Of a stretch of 36,783 nt of DNA, positions 23,627 through 31,895 are shown piece after piece. Source of the stretch: JAWXCB01 sp034440455 (GTDB taxonomy: Bacteria; Bacteroidota; Bacteroidia; Chitinophagales; CAIOSU01); the NCBI GenBank assembly GCA_034440455.1, contig JAWXCB010000094.1, forward strand, positions 1 through 36,783, given 5' to 3'. Position 1 is the stretch's first letter, and every line of letters starts with the position of its first letter. The translations under genes were made by a program, and so were the position numbers. Below the pieces are notes generated by a model. That model worked only from the letters and a program-made list of their open reading frames with translations. It was not told where the DNA came from and ran no database searches.

Positions 23627-25150
23627 ATGAACGCAATGACGCTTGAAGATTTAGACAAGGAAGAAAAAAAAGAAGGGAAGAAGCTTTACGATTTCCAGAG
23701 CGCGGCAATTGAACAGATTTTTGAGCGGCTGGATAAATTTCCGCAGCGCTACAGCCTGCTCTACCAACTGCCTACGGGAGGCGGCAAAACTGTCATCTTC
23801 TCGAAAATAGCCAAGCGCTATATCAAAGAAACGGGAAAGAAAGTGCTCATCCTCACGCACCGCATTGAGTTGTGTGCGCAAACATCAAACATGCTTTCGG
23901 AGTTTGACGTGCCGAATAAAATCATCAACAGCAAGATAAAGGAACTGGGTGAGCAGGAGAACTTCAGTTGTTTCGTGGCGATGGTGGAAACGCTGAACAA
24001 CCGGCTAAACGATGAGATGATAACGATTGAAAACCTGGGCTTGGTGATTGTAGATGAGGCGCACTATAACTCGTTCAGGAAGCTGTTCCGCTTTTTTGAA
24101 AATGTTATCCTGCTTGGCGTAACGGCAACGCCTTTAAGCTCGAACATCAACCTGCCAATGAAGGATAACTACAACGAGTTGATTGTGGGCAATTCGATTG
24201 CCGAGCTGATTGATAAAGGCTTCCTTGCCAAGGCAACGACTTACAGCTATGATGTAATTCTCAGCTCGCTCAAGGTAGGCATCAACGGGGATTACACGGT
24301 CAGTTCTTCGGAGTTGCTCTACAACAATTTCACGATGCAGGAGAAATTGCTGCACGCTTATGAATTGCAATCGAAAGGGAAAAAGACGCTCATCTTCAAT
24401 AACGGCATCAACACTTCAAAGCATGTGCAGCGGCTGTTTGTAGAGGCGGGGCATGAAATCATGCACCTCGACAATACGAACAGCGAAGAGGAGCGCAGGG
24501 AAATTTTACGCTGGCTGAAGGAGAAGCCCGATGCGATTGTGACTTCGGTGGGCATCCTCACCACTGGCTTTGATGAGCCAACGGTGGAGACGATTATCCT
24601 GAATCGCGCAACACGCTCGCTCACCCTTTATCACCAGATGATTGGAAGAGGCTCGCGCATTTTGCCAAACAAATCTGCTTTCACGATGATTGATTTGGGC
24701 AACAATGCGTTGCGCTTCGGGCTGTGGGATGCGCCTGTTGACTGGCAGGAAATCTTTAAAGATCCTGACCGCTACTACGAGCAGTTGCTGAGTGATGATA
24801 TTATCGAAAAGCGCTTCCGCTATGTGATGCCCCCGGAGGTGCGGGAAAAATTTAGCAAGTCGAAAAACATTGAGTTTGATGTGAAGGTGGAATATGAAAA
24901 GGTGAAGCGGGAGTGGCTGCGACCAGGCGTGACGATAGACCGTTCCATTGAGCAACATGCGCAGATGTGCGTTGAAAATAGTGAAACCCTTCAGGAAGCA
25001 CGACAACTTGCCAAGTTGCTGGATGACGACATTCAATTCAGAATAAAAGATTACTCCTATTGCATTGCGAAGAGCACACCCAGTTACCTTAGTTGGTTGC
25101 ATGAGGAATACAAGCGGAAACTGAATTCGGTGTTGGGGAAAAAGTTTTAA
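23627..25150 (+). CDS. DEAD/DEAH-box SF2 helicase, RadD-like
   Basis: 507 residues with both RecA-like domains: a Q-motif-like LYDFQSAAIEQIF, motif I QLPTGGGKTVIF, Ia LILTHRIELC, II IVDEAHYNS, III GVTATPLSS, then a second domain with TLIFNNGINTSKHV, motif V TTGFDEPTVETIIL and motif VI QMIGRGSR. The C-terminal 150 residues (from about YYEQLLSDDIIEKRFR) are a unique charged helical extension. The layout resembles the RadD/YejH branch, implicated in DNA repair. No nuclease or restriction partner is adjacent, so a stand-alone repair or RNA role is more likely than a defence system. Confidence 0.82.
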   Translation: MNAMTLEDLDKEEKKEGKKLYDFQSAAIEQIFERLDKFPQRYSLLYQLPTGGGKTVIFSKIAKRYIKETGKKVLILTHRIELCAQTSNMLSEFDVPNKIINSKIKELGEQENFSCFVAMVETLNNRLNDEMITIENLGLVIVDEAHYNSFRKLFRFFENVILLGVTATPLSSNINLPMKDNYNELIVGNSIAELIDKGFLAKATTYSYDVILSSLKVGINGDYTVSSSELLYNNFTMQEKLLHAYELQSKGKKTLIFNNGINTSKHVQRLFVEAGHEIMHLDNTNSEEERREILRWLKEKPDAIVTSVGILTTGFDEPTVETIILNRATRSLTLYHQMIGRGSRILPNKSAFTMIDLGNNALRFGLWDAPVDWQEIFKDPDRYYEQLLSDDIIEKRFRYVMPPEVREKFSKSKNIEFDVKVEYEKVKREWLRPGVTIDRSIEQHAQMCVENSETLQEARQLAKLLDDDIQFRIKDYSYCIAKSTPSYLSWLHEEYKRKLNSVLGKKF

Positions 25151-25161
25151 GGATTCTGTCT

Positions 25162-25217
25162 TGTCCTGAAATAGGTTGACCGAATTGGGTGTTGAAAAGT
25201 CAACCAAAAACAGGACA
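25162..25217. repeat. 56-bp IS-end/MITE-like element
   Basis: The left end TGTCCTGAAATAGGTTGAC and the right end GTCAACCAAAAACAGGACA are inverted repeats: seven outer and seven inner bases match on each side of a variable 5-base block. Ends of the TGTCCTGAAATAGGTTGAC type are typical of IS elements in Bacteroidota. Only about 18 bp separate the ends and no transposase is present. Confidence 0.6.
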
Positions 25218-25229
25218 TGACAGTTGTCC

Positions 25230-25355
25230 CTTCCGGAAAAGTTATTCGCCTTTCCGAATTACTTTTTCGGAGCTTCGAAAGAGTTATTCCCCCTTCCGGA
25301 AAACTTTTCAGAAGAGCGAAAAGGTTTCCCGCCTTTCAGGAAATGGCACTTGGAA
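25230..25355. repeat. Degenerate 21-bp-period tandem repeat, about six units
   Basis: Six consecutive 21-base blocks starting at 25230 share the theme CTTCCGGAAAAGTTATTCGCC (unit 1), with TTCCGGAAAA exact again in unit 4 and weaker in units 5 and 6. Because 21 is divisible by three, all frames encode seven-residue repeats, but no start or conserved gene supports translation. The TTCCGGAA core is itself palindromic. Confidence 0.55.
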
Positions 25356-25394
25356 AGGATTTTTTTATCAACTAATCACTACCAACTAACTACT

Positions 25395-27806
25395 TTAATA
25401 CAACTCCGGAAAGTTCTTCGGGTCGTAGTCGTTCATCATAGCGTACACTGCATCTACCACATCATCGGAGCTTGGCTTGCAGAAGTAATCGCCATCACTG
25501 CCAAAGGCAGCGCGGTTGGGCGCAGCAGTAATCGTGCGCGGCTCACTGTCGAGCCAGCGAAAGGCTTTTTGTTCTTCCATCACCTGTTGCATCATGTAGG
25601 ATGTTGCGCCACCGGGCACATCTTCATCAAGGAACACAACTTTGTTTGTCTTCTTGATAGATTCAACGATGCTGTGGTGAATGTCAAACGGCAAGAGTGT
25701 TTGCACATCAATCAATTCGCAGGAAATACCCACTTCTTCGAGCATCGGCAGCGCTTTCTCCGCCACGCGCACACAGGAACCATACGTGACAATGGTAACA
25801 TCTTCACCTTCCTGCAACACTTCAGGCACGCCAAGCGGAATGGTGAAGTCGGCAATATTATTCGGCAGCGGCTCTTTGAGGCGATAACCGTTGAGGCATT
25901 CAATAATCAGAGCGGGGTCATCGCTTTTCAGCATGGTGTTGTAAAAACCCGCAGCGCGTGTCATGTCGCGCGGCACAAGGATATACATTCCGCGCAGCGC
26001 ATGAATCAACATGCCCATAGGCGAGCCGCTATGCCAGATGCCTTCGAGCCTATGACCTCGCGTACGCACAATCACCGGGCACACTTGATTGCCCCGCGAG
26101 CGGTAATGAACAGTAGAAGCATCATCCACAAGCGGCTGCAAGCCGAAGATGAGATAATCAAGATATTGCACTTCGGCAATCGGGCGAAAGCCCCGCAACG
26201 CCAGCCCGATGCCCTGCCCGACAATCGTTGCTTCACGGATGCCCGCGTCAAACACGCGCGACTCTCCATACTTTTTCTGCATTCCCGCAAATGCTTGATT
26301 CACATCACCGATTTTCCCGACATCTTCGCCAAACGCGCAAAGCAAGGGATAGCGGTTCAAGTTTTCATCAAAGCATTTATTCAGGATTTCATAACCGGTA
26401 ATCAAAGGGGCGTTCTCTGTATATTCAATCTTCACCTCCTGCACTTTCATCGCGCTATACTTAGAAGCGCTATACAAATAGGAGCGATAGTTGTCGTTGC
26501 CTTCTTCTTCCAATTGCTTCTTTAAGTCAAGCATCTTGCTTCGTGCAGGCGTGATTTGGTGGCGTGTTTGGCGCAACGCCTTTTTCACCGTGCGCATCAC
26601 ATCCCTGCGCAGCGGTTCTTTCAAATGCTGCAACTCGTTTTTCGTTCCACCCAGTTCATCCACCATATCTGACTCAGATAAAATCTCGTCAATGATATTT
26701 CCTACTTCATTGATTTGCTCGCGGATGGGCGATAGAAACGTACTCCACGCGGTGGTCTTCCCATCAGCAACACGCTGCTTCGTCTCGCGCTCGATTTTAT
26801 CCATCTCCACATCGGCAGCAATCGCGTTCTGAATCACCCATTCGCGCATCTTGCTGATGCAATCGTATTCGCGCTCCCACTCCAATCGCTCTTTTGGTTT
26901 GTAGCGCTCATGCGAGCCGGAGGTGGAATGTCCCAGGGGCTGCGTAAGTTCTTTCACATGAAACAACGCGGGGATGTGCGTTTCCCGAATCTTGCTGATG
27001 CCTTTTTCATACGTTTCGCACAAAGCGGGATAATCCCAGCCATTCACTTCATAAATATCATAACCCTCACCTTTTTCATTCACACGAAAGCCTTCGATGA
27101 TTTCTGAAATGCTGCCTTTGGTTGTCTGCAATTTCTTTGGAACGGAAATGCCATAGCCATCATCCCACACGGAAATCGCAAGCGGCACACGCATCACGCC
27201 TGCCGCGTTCAGCGTCTCCCAAAAGATTCCTTCCGAAGTGCTGGCATCGCCAATCGTGCAGAAGACCACCTCATTTCCATTCACAGAAAAGCGGTCGTCC
27301 TTCAGCGATTTATTTTGCCGGAATAATTTAGAGCCTAAGGCAAGTCCCAAAGCGCGCGGCATCTGGTGACCGGTTGAAGAACCATCGGCAGAGATATTAT
27401 AGAGTTCCGTGAGTTTGCGCCAATCTCCGCTGGCATCAATAAAAGGCGTGGAGAAATGCGCATTCATCTGTCTGCCTGCTGAATGAGGGTCGTGTTTGGG
27501 GTCGGGATTTGCGTAGAGTTGCGCGAAGTATTGCTCAACAGTTACTTCGCCCAGCGCGAAAATGAAGGTTTGGTCGCGGTAGTAGCCCGCGCGGAAGTCG
27601 CCCTTTTGAAAGGTTTTCGCCATCGCGATTTGCGGCAGTTCCTTTCCGTCACCGAAGATGCCAAACTTGGCTTTCCCTGTCAGCACCTCCTTCCTCCCAA
27701 GTACGCTCACTTCCCGACTTTCACAGGCAAGACGGTAATCTGCAAGCACCATCTCGCGAAAGTCGCGGTAACTCAGTTTCTCTCCTGTTGCTTTACTTTT
27801 TAGCAT
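25395..27806 (-). CDS. Thiamine-dependent 2-oxoacid dehydrogenase E1, fused alpha and beta subunits
   Basis: 803 residues from the ATG at 27806; an open extension to 27950 is rejected because a -7 element lies inside it. The alpha half carries the TPP motif (TIGDASTSEGIFWETLNAAG, then VWDDGYGIS) and HSAGRQMNAH, ADGSSTGHQMPRALGLALG and LTQPLGHSTSGSHERY. The beta half begins near VKIEYTENAPLITGYEILNK and includes FGEDVGKIGDVNQAF, FDAGIREATIVGQGIG and the C-terminal IDVQTLLPFD and VVFLDEDVPGGA. The enzyme decarboxylates pyruvate or branched-chain 2-oxoacids and acylates the lipoyl E2. Fused E1 is common in Bacteroidota. E2 and E3 are not in the window. Confidence 0.88.
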   Translation of the reverse strand: MLKSKATGEKLSYRDFREMVLADYRLACESREVSVLGRKEVLTGKAKFGIFGDGKELPQIAMAKTFQKGDFRAGYYRDQTFIFALGEVTVEQYFAQLYANPDPKHDPHSAGRQMNAHFSTPFIDASGDWRKLTELYNISADGSSTGHQMPRALGLALGSKLFRQNKSLKDDRFSVNGNEVVFCTIGDASTSEGIFWETLNAAGVMRVPLAISVWDDGYGISVPKKLQTTKGSISEIIEGFRVNEKGEGYDIYEVNGWDYPALCETYEKGISKIRETHIPALFHVKELTQPLGHSTSGSHERYKPKERLEWEREYDCISKMREWVIQNAIAADVEMDKIERETKQRVADGKTTAWSTFLSPIREQINEVGNIIDEILSESDMVDELGGTKNELQHLKEPLRRDVMRTVKKALRQTRHQITPARSKMLDLKKQLEEEGNDNYRSYLYSASKYSAMKVQEVKIEYTENAPLITGYEILNKCFDENLNRYPLLCAFGEDVGKIGDVNQAFAGMQKKYGESRVFDAGIREATIVGQGIGLALRGFRPIAEVQYLDYLIFGLQPLVDDASTVHYRSRGNQVCPVIVRTRGHRLEGIWHSGSPMGMLIHALRGMYILVPRDMTRAAGFYNTMLKSDDPALIIECLNGYRLKEPLPNNIADFTIPLGVPEVLQEGEDVTIVTYGSCVRVAEKALPMLEEVGISCELIDVQTLLPFDIHHSIVESIKKTNKVVFLDEDVPGGATSYMMQQVMEEQKAFRWLDSEPRTITAAPNRAAFGSDGDYFCKPSSDDVVDAVYAMMNDYDPKNFPELY

Positions 27807-27820
27807 GAGTCGGAATGTTA

Positions 27821-27828
27821 CAAATATA
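27821..27828 (-). promoter_or_regulatory. -7 promoter element of the E1 gene
   Basis: On the minus strand TATATTTG matches TAnnTTTG exactly, 14 bp before the ATG at 27806. It supports the short start of the E1 protein. Confidence 0.4.
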
Positions 27829-27950
27829 TGGATTTCGGTTTCCCGATACCCTTTCCCAACGGCAGTTCGTAGAAAAATTGTGGCACTATCTTTGAAAAGT
27901 AGGTTAACGAAATTTAACAGGCTGAAATAGCTTGCTACAAATAGTTTCAT

Positions 27951-27958
27951 TAAATTTG
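27951..27958 (+). promoter_or_regulatory. -7 promoter element of the DUF1573 gene
   Basis: TAAATTTG matches TAnnTTTG exactly, 21 bp before the ATG at 27980. TTG at 27932-27934 is a possible but closely spaced -33 box. It argues against the upstream in-frame start at 27932. Confidence 0.4.
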
Positions 27959-27979
27959 TTAACTCATAAAACAGGAATC

Positions 27980-28456
27980 ATGAAAAATTTATTACTCATA
28001 GCCGCTACGTTCTTCTGTAGTTACATCGTGTCTGCGCAGGAAACACCTGCCAATCCGAATGCGCCAACAATGGCATTTGAATTCGAGACATACGATTTCG
28101 GGGATATTAATGAAGGCGATGATGCCTCCGTTGACTTTGTATTCACAAACTCAGGAGCGGAGAAACTCATTATCACTGATGTGAAAGCTTCCTGCGGTTG
28201 CACCACCCCCTCTTGGTCAAAAGAGCCGGTGATGCCCGGTGAGAAAGGACAAATCACCGCCAAGTATAACACACAAGGCAGACCGGGAACATTCAACAAA
28301 GCCATCACCATCACTTCAAATGCGAATGAAGAAACCAAAAGAATCTTCATCAAAGGAAATGTGATTGGCTCATCTGCTCCTGCGGAAGAAATTTCAAAAA
28401 ACGGAGTGCCTGAAAGAGTGCCTTCCATCGTAAATGATGTGAACGACCCTTATTGA
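27980..28456 (+). CDS. DUF1573-domain secreted protein
   Basis: 158 residues from the ATG at 27980. A signal peptide (MKNLLLIAATFFCSYIVSAQ) is followed by the DUF1573 Ig-like core: FEFETYDFGDINEGDDASVD, FVFTNSGAEKLIITDVKASC with the family CGCT motif (Cys pair around residue 72), then PGEKGQITAKYNTQGRPGTF and KAITITSNANEETKRIFIKG. These proteins are periplasmic or surface proteins of unknown function, very common in Bacteroidota. It is divergent from the E1 gene and followed by a strong terminator. Confidence 0.85.
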   Translation: MKNLLLIAATFFCSYIVSAQETPANPNAPTMAFEFETYDFGDINEGDDASVDFVFTNSGAEKLIITDVKASCGCTTPSWSKEPVMPGEKGQITAKYNTQGRPGTFNKAITITSNANEETKRIFIKGNVIGSSAPAEEISKNGVPERVPSIVNDVNDPY

Positions 28457-28481
28457 TTCATTCCCGCTTTAATTCTTAAAG

Positions 28482-28516
28482 AAACTCTGTGGTAACTTTA
28501 CCACAGAGTTTTTTTT
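28482..28516 (+). terminator. Rho-independent terminator abutting the next start codon
   Basis: A 13-bp perfect stem (AAACTCTGTGGTA with TACCACAGAGTTT) has a 4-base loop (ACTT) and a T tract to 28516. It ends transcription of the DUF1573 gene. The next gene's ATG begins at 28517, directly after the last T. Confidence 0.85.
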
Positions 28517-29743
28517 ATGCCTAATATCTCCAACAAAGGAAAACGAATGCCGGCTTCCCCCATCAGGAAGCTGGTTCCATTTGCAGAAAAAGCAAAGCAA
28601 GCAGGAAGAATAATTTATCATCTGAACATCGGTCAGCCCGACATTGAAACACCGCAAGAGATGCTGGAAGCAATTCACCGCTTCGACCAAAAGGTGCTTG
28701 AATATTCTCACTCCGCAGGCACAGAATCTTACCGGAAAAAACTCGCACAGTATTATCAATCAAATGGTATTCAGATTGATTCTACAAACCTGATTGTAAC
28801 AACAGGTGGTTCTGAAGCAATTCTGTTTGGATTGCTTTCTTGCTTAGATGCCGGAGATGAAGTGATAATTCCAGAGCCATTTTACGCGAATTATAATGGC
28901 TTTGCAATTGCAGGAGATATTGTAATTAAACCAATCACTTCGCACATTGAAAACAATTTTGCGTTGCCTCCCATTAGCGAGTTTGAAAAACTGATTTCTG
29001 CGAAAACAAAAGCTATTCTCATTTGCAACCCGAATAATCCTACAGGCTATTTGTATTCAAAAGAGGAGTTACTTCAGTTGCGCGACTTGGTAAAGATGCA
29101 CGACCTCTTTTTGTTTGCTGATGAAGTGTATCGTGAATTCTGTTATGATGGCAAACAGCATTTTTCTATTTTAAATCTCGAAGGCATTGATGAACATGCG
29201 ATTGTCGTTGATTCAATTTCGAAAAGATATAGTGCATGTGGCGCAAGAATCGGAGCATTGGTTACGCGCAATAAACAAGTGCTGGATGCCGCTTTGAAAT
29301 TTGCGCAAGCGCGATTAAGCCCGCCAACGATTGAACAAGTTGCAGCCGAAGCAGCCGTGCAAGTCGGGAAAGAGTATTTTGAAAAGGTAAACAAAGAATA
29401 TACTGCACGAAGAAATATTGTAGAGCAGAAACTGAAAGCAATGGAAGGTGTTGTTTGCCCGCATCCGGGCGGAGCATTTTATATGCAAGTACGTTTACCG
29501 ATTGACGACAGCGACAAATTTTGTCAATGGCTTTTAGAAGATTTTGCGTTTGATAATCATACGGTGATGCTTGCGCCCGGCACCGGCTTTTATGCAACAC
29601 CCGGACTGGGAAAAGACGAAGTGCGCATTGCCTACGTGCTTAAAAAAGAGGATTTGGAAAAAGCAATGGACTGCCTTGAAGCAGCACTGAAAGTTTATTC
29701 TGGAAACACCATCAAAAAGAAATCGCTTACTACTACTCGGTAA
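28517..29743 (+). CDS. Class I/II PLP-dependent aminotransferase
   Basis: 408 residues, fold type I aminotransferase. The N-terminus has the usual MPASPIRKLVPFAEKA segment; the first ATG (28517) is kept because homologues often have a few residues before it, with 28547 as alternative. PLP-binding residues: VTTGGSEAILFGL, the CNPNNPTGYLYS motif, FADEVYREFCYDG, and the Schiff-base Lys in VDSISKRYSACGARIGA; the C-terminal Arg is probably in GKDEVRIAYVL. It transfers amino groups between an amino acid and a 2-oxoacid; aspartate- or LL-diaminopimelate-type substrates are possible. Its upstream region is unusual because a terminator hairpin abuts the start. Confidence 0.88.
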   Translation: MPNISNKGKRMPASPIRKLVPFAEKAKQAGRIIYHLNIGQPDIETPQEMLEAIHRFDQKVLEYSHSAGTESYRKKLAQYYQSNGIQIDSTNLIVTTGGSEAILFGLLSCLDAGDEVIIPEPFYANYNGFAIAGDIVIKPITSHIENNFALPPISEFEKLISAKTKAILICNPNNPTGYLYSKEELLQLRDLVKMHDLFLFADEVYREFCYDGKQHFSILNLEGIDEHAIVVDSISKRYSACGARIGALVTRNKQVLDAALKFAQARLSPPTIEQVAAEAAVQVGKEYFEKVNKEYTARRNIVEQKLKAMEGVVCPHPGGAFYMQVRLPIDDSDKFCQWLLEDFAFDNHTVMLAPGTGFYATPGLGKDEVRIAYVLKKEDLEKAMDCLEAALKVYSGNTIKKKSLTTTR

Positions 29744-29849
29744 TTTTTTTCCATCTTTAGTAATTGTTCCCGCTTCATTCTTTCGATATTTAATTTTAAG
29801 TCAAGAGGAAATATGCGGAAGACTCAGCACATGCCAGTTTCAAAAGCCG

Positions 29850-29857
29850 TAACTTTG
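29850..29857 (+). promoter_or_regulatory. -7 promoter element of the cold-shock-domain gene
   Basis: TAACTTTG matches TAnnTTTG exactly, 40 bp before the ATG at 29898, leaving an AT-rich leader of about 35 nt. An alternative upstream start at 29859 would fall at the transcription start itself. Confidence 0.4.
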
Positions 29858-29897
29858 ATTGAGAATTTTTAGAATTACAACACGAATAAAAAAAACT

Positions 29898-30353
29898 ATG
29901 TCAAAAACAAGAGAGACCTGGAACAAAAAAGAGAACGAAAAGAAAAAACAAAAGAAAAGGGAAGATAAAGCACACAGAACAGAAGAAAGAAAAGCAAATG
30001 CAAAGGGAGGTGGATTGGATAACATGATCGCTTATGTGGATGAGTTTGGAAATCTTTCCTCCACTCCTCCCGACCCCGCAACTAAATCAAAAATCAAAGC
30101 CGAGAATATTGTTATCGGTGTTCCAAAACGCGAAGAAGGTCCAGCTGTAGATGTGATTAGAACAGGCACAGTGACGATGTTTAGCGAATCAAAAGGATAT
30201 GGATTTATCAAAGACGTAGAAACCCAAGAGAGCATTTTCACACATGTGAATGAACACGTTGAGCCAATCCGTGAAAATGACCGCGTCAACTTCCGGATTG
30301 AATACAGCCATAAAGGACCCAATGCCGTTGAAGTTAAATTAGTGGTGAAATAA
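29898..30353 (+). CDS. Cold-shock-domain protein with lysine-rich N-terminal extension
   Basis: 151 residues from the ATG at 29898. Residues 2-45 are a highly charged Lys/Glu/Arg coil (KTRETWNKKENEKKKQKKRE), then GGGLDNMIAYVDEFGNLSST. The C-terminal half is a cold-shock domain: TGTVTMFSESKGYGFIKDVE (RNP1-like KGYGFI), SIFTHVNEHVEPIRENDRVN (RNP2-like IFTHV) and VEVKLVV. This two-part form is a Bacteroidota speciality; it binds single-stranded RNA or DNA and probably acts as an RNA chaperone. It stands alone with its own promoter. Confidence 0.85.
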   Translation: MSKTRETWNKKENEKKKQKKREDKAHRTEERKANAKGGGLDNMIAYVDEFGNLSSTPPDPATKSKIKAENIVIGVPKREEGPAVDVIRTGTVTMFSESKGYGFIKDVETQESIFTHVNEHVEPIRENDRVNFRIEYSHKGPNAVEVKLVVK

Positions 30354-30523
30354 TTTATTCCTTTCTGAGTCTAAAATATTTTAATCAAAGTTGACAGCGC
30401 ACTTTTAATAAGATATTTCTGAGTTTCATTCACTCCTTGTCAGTAACTTTCATTTCCCTTTTTTGAAAATGTTTTCATCTTAGTGGGCTAATTTTCATTT
30501 TAATTCTTGTAACTAACTAAGTC

Positions 30524-31879
30524 ATGCCAAAAATTTTAATTATTGATGATGAGAAAGCCATCCGTAAAACCATGCGCGAAATCCTCGAGTATGAAAGTTA
30601 TCAGGTTGATGAAGCAGAAAACGGGATAGATGGATTGAATAAACTGCGCGATGAGAACTACGACATTGTTCTGTTGGACATCAAGATGCCGAAGATGGAT
30701 GGAATGGAAGTGCTTGATGAGGCGCAAAAAATAAGTCCTGACTTGCCGGTTATCATGATTTCGGGACACGGCACGGTAGAAAGTGCAGTGGAAGCAGTGA
30801 AAAAAGGGGCGTTTGACTTCATCTCCAAACCACCTGACCTCAACCGTTTGCTTATCACCATCCGCAACGCGATGGACAAGTCGAGCCTCGTTACAGAAAC
30901 GAAAGTACTGAAGCGCAAGGTCACTAAAACACGCGAAATCATTGGTGATTCACCCAGCGTGAAAAAAATCAAAGAAACGATTGAGCGCGTAGCGCCCACT
31001 GAAGCGCGCGTGCTCATCACCGGTGAGAACGGCACAGGAAAAGAATTGGTAGCTCGTTGGATTCATGAAAGAAGCCAGCGCGCAAGAGGTCCCTTAGTGG
31101 AAGTAAATTGTGCTGCAATTCCTTCGGAGTTGATTGAAAGCGAACTGTTCGGACATGAAAAAGGCGCGTTTACTTCAGCAATGAGGCAGCGCATCGGCAA
31201 ATTTGAATCCGCCAATGGCGGCACACTGTTTCTTGATGAAATAGGCGACATGAGTCTTTCTGCCCAGGCGAAAGTGTTGCGCGCATTGCAGGAAAATAAA
31301 ATCACCCGCGTGGGAGGTGAAAAAGAAATTCCGGTGGATGTGCGCGTAATTGCCGCAACAAACAAAGACATCATCAAGGAAATTGACAAAGGAGATTTCC
31401 GCATGGACTTATATCACCGCCTCGGGGTGATCCTGATTCACGTTCCAACGCTTAATGAACGCGCAGATGATATTCCTCTGCTTGCTGAAAAGTTTGTGAA
31501 AGAAATTTGCGAAGATGCAGGAACGCCCAAGAAAACCATCACGCCAAAAGCATTGCAGGCGCTTCAGCAAATCAAGTGGACGGGCAATATCCGCGAACTG
31601 CACAACATCATGGAGCGGCTGGTGATTCTCAGTGAAAATAAAATCACGGAAGAGGAAGTGAAAAACTTTGTGCCTTCTACGCAATCGCGGATGGACCCAA
31701 CCGATCTCTTCGAGCAGTTCAACAAATTCCAGAATTTCAAAGATTACATTGAGAAATTGTTCATTGAGCATAAGCTTCGCAAGAACAATTGGAACGTGTC
31801 AAAAACCGCAGAAGAGATTGACATCCAGCGCAGCCATCTCTATAATAAGATAGAGAAATATGAGTTGCAGAGGAATTAA
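30524..31879 (+). CDS. NtrC-type sigma-54 activating response regulator
   Basis: 451 residues with three domains. Receiver at 1-120: acidic pair Asp8/Asp9, phosphoacceptor Asp52 (IVLLDIKMPKMDG), and MISGHGTVESA and FDFISKP carrying the Thr/Ser and Lys switch positions. Central AAA+ domain: Walker A GENGTGKELVA, the loop at about 214-219 reads GAFTSA instead of the classical GAFTGA, Walker B GGTLFLDEIGD, then the sensor regions. C-terminal FIS-type HTH: NNWNVSKTAEEIDIQRSHLY. It should activate RpoN-dependent promoters after phosphorylation by a histidine kinase not present in the window. No sigma-54 site is clear nearby. Confidence 0.9.
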   Translation: MPKILIIDDEKAIRKTMREILEYESYQVDEAENGIDGLNKLRDENYDIVLLDIKMPKMDGMEVLDEAQKISPDLPVIMISGHGTVESAVEAVKKGAFDFISKPPDLNRLLITIRNAMDKSSLVTETKVLKRKVTKTREIIGDSPSVKKIKETIERVAPTEARVLITGENGTGKELVARWIHERSQRARGPLVEVNCAAIPSELIESELFGHEKGAFTSAMRQRIGKFESANGGTLFLDEIGDMSLSAQAKVLRALQENKITRVGGEKEIPVDVRVIAATNKDIIKEIDKGDFRMDLYHRLGVILIHVPTLNERADDIPLLAEKFVKEICEDAGTPKKTITPKALQALQQIKWTGNIRELHNIMERLVILSENKITEEEVKNFVPSTQSRMDPTDLFEQFNKFQNFKDYIEKLFIEHKLRKNNWNVSKTAEEIDIQRSHLYNKIEKYELQRN

Positions 31880-31895
31880 TTCTCTGCTTTAGTTT

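Noticed and set aside
23627..25150. Helicase as part of a defence or restriction system
   Set aside because: No nuclease, methyltransferase or other defence gene lies beside it; the neighbours are repeats and a metabolic enzyme.
24506..25207. Minus-strand ORF of 233 codons
   Set aside because: Antisense shadow of the SF2 helicase, which has all motifs.
25224..26525. Long plus-strand ORF of 433 codons
   Set aside because: It is antisense to the fused E1 dehydrogenase beta half and its first part is the 21-bp repeat; its composition (many His, Arg) is typical of a shadow frame.
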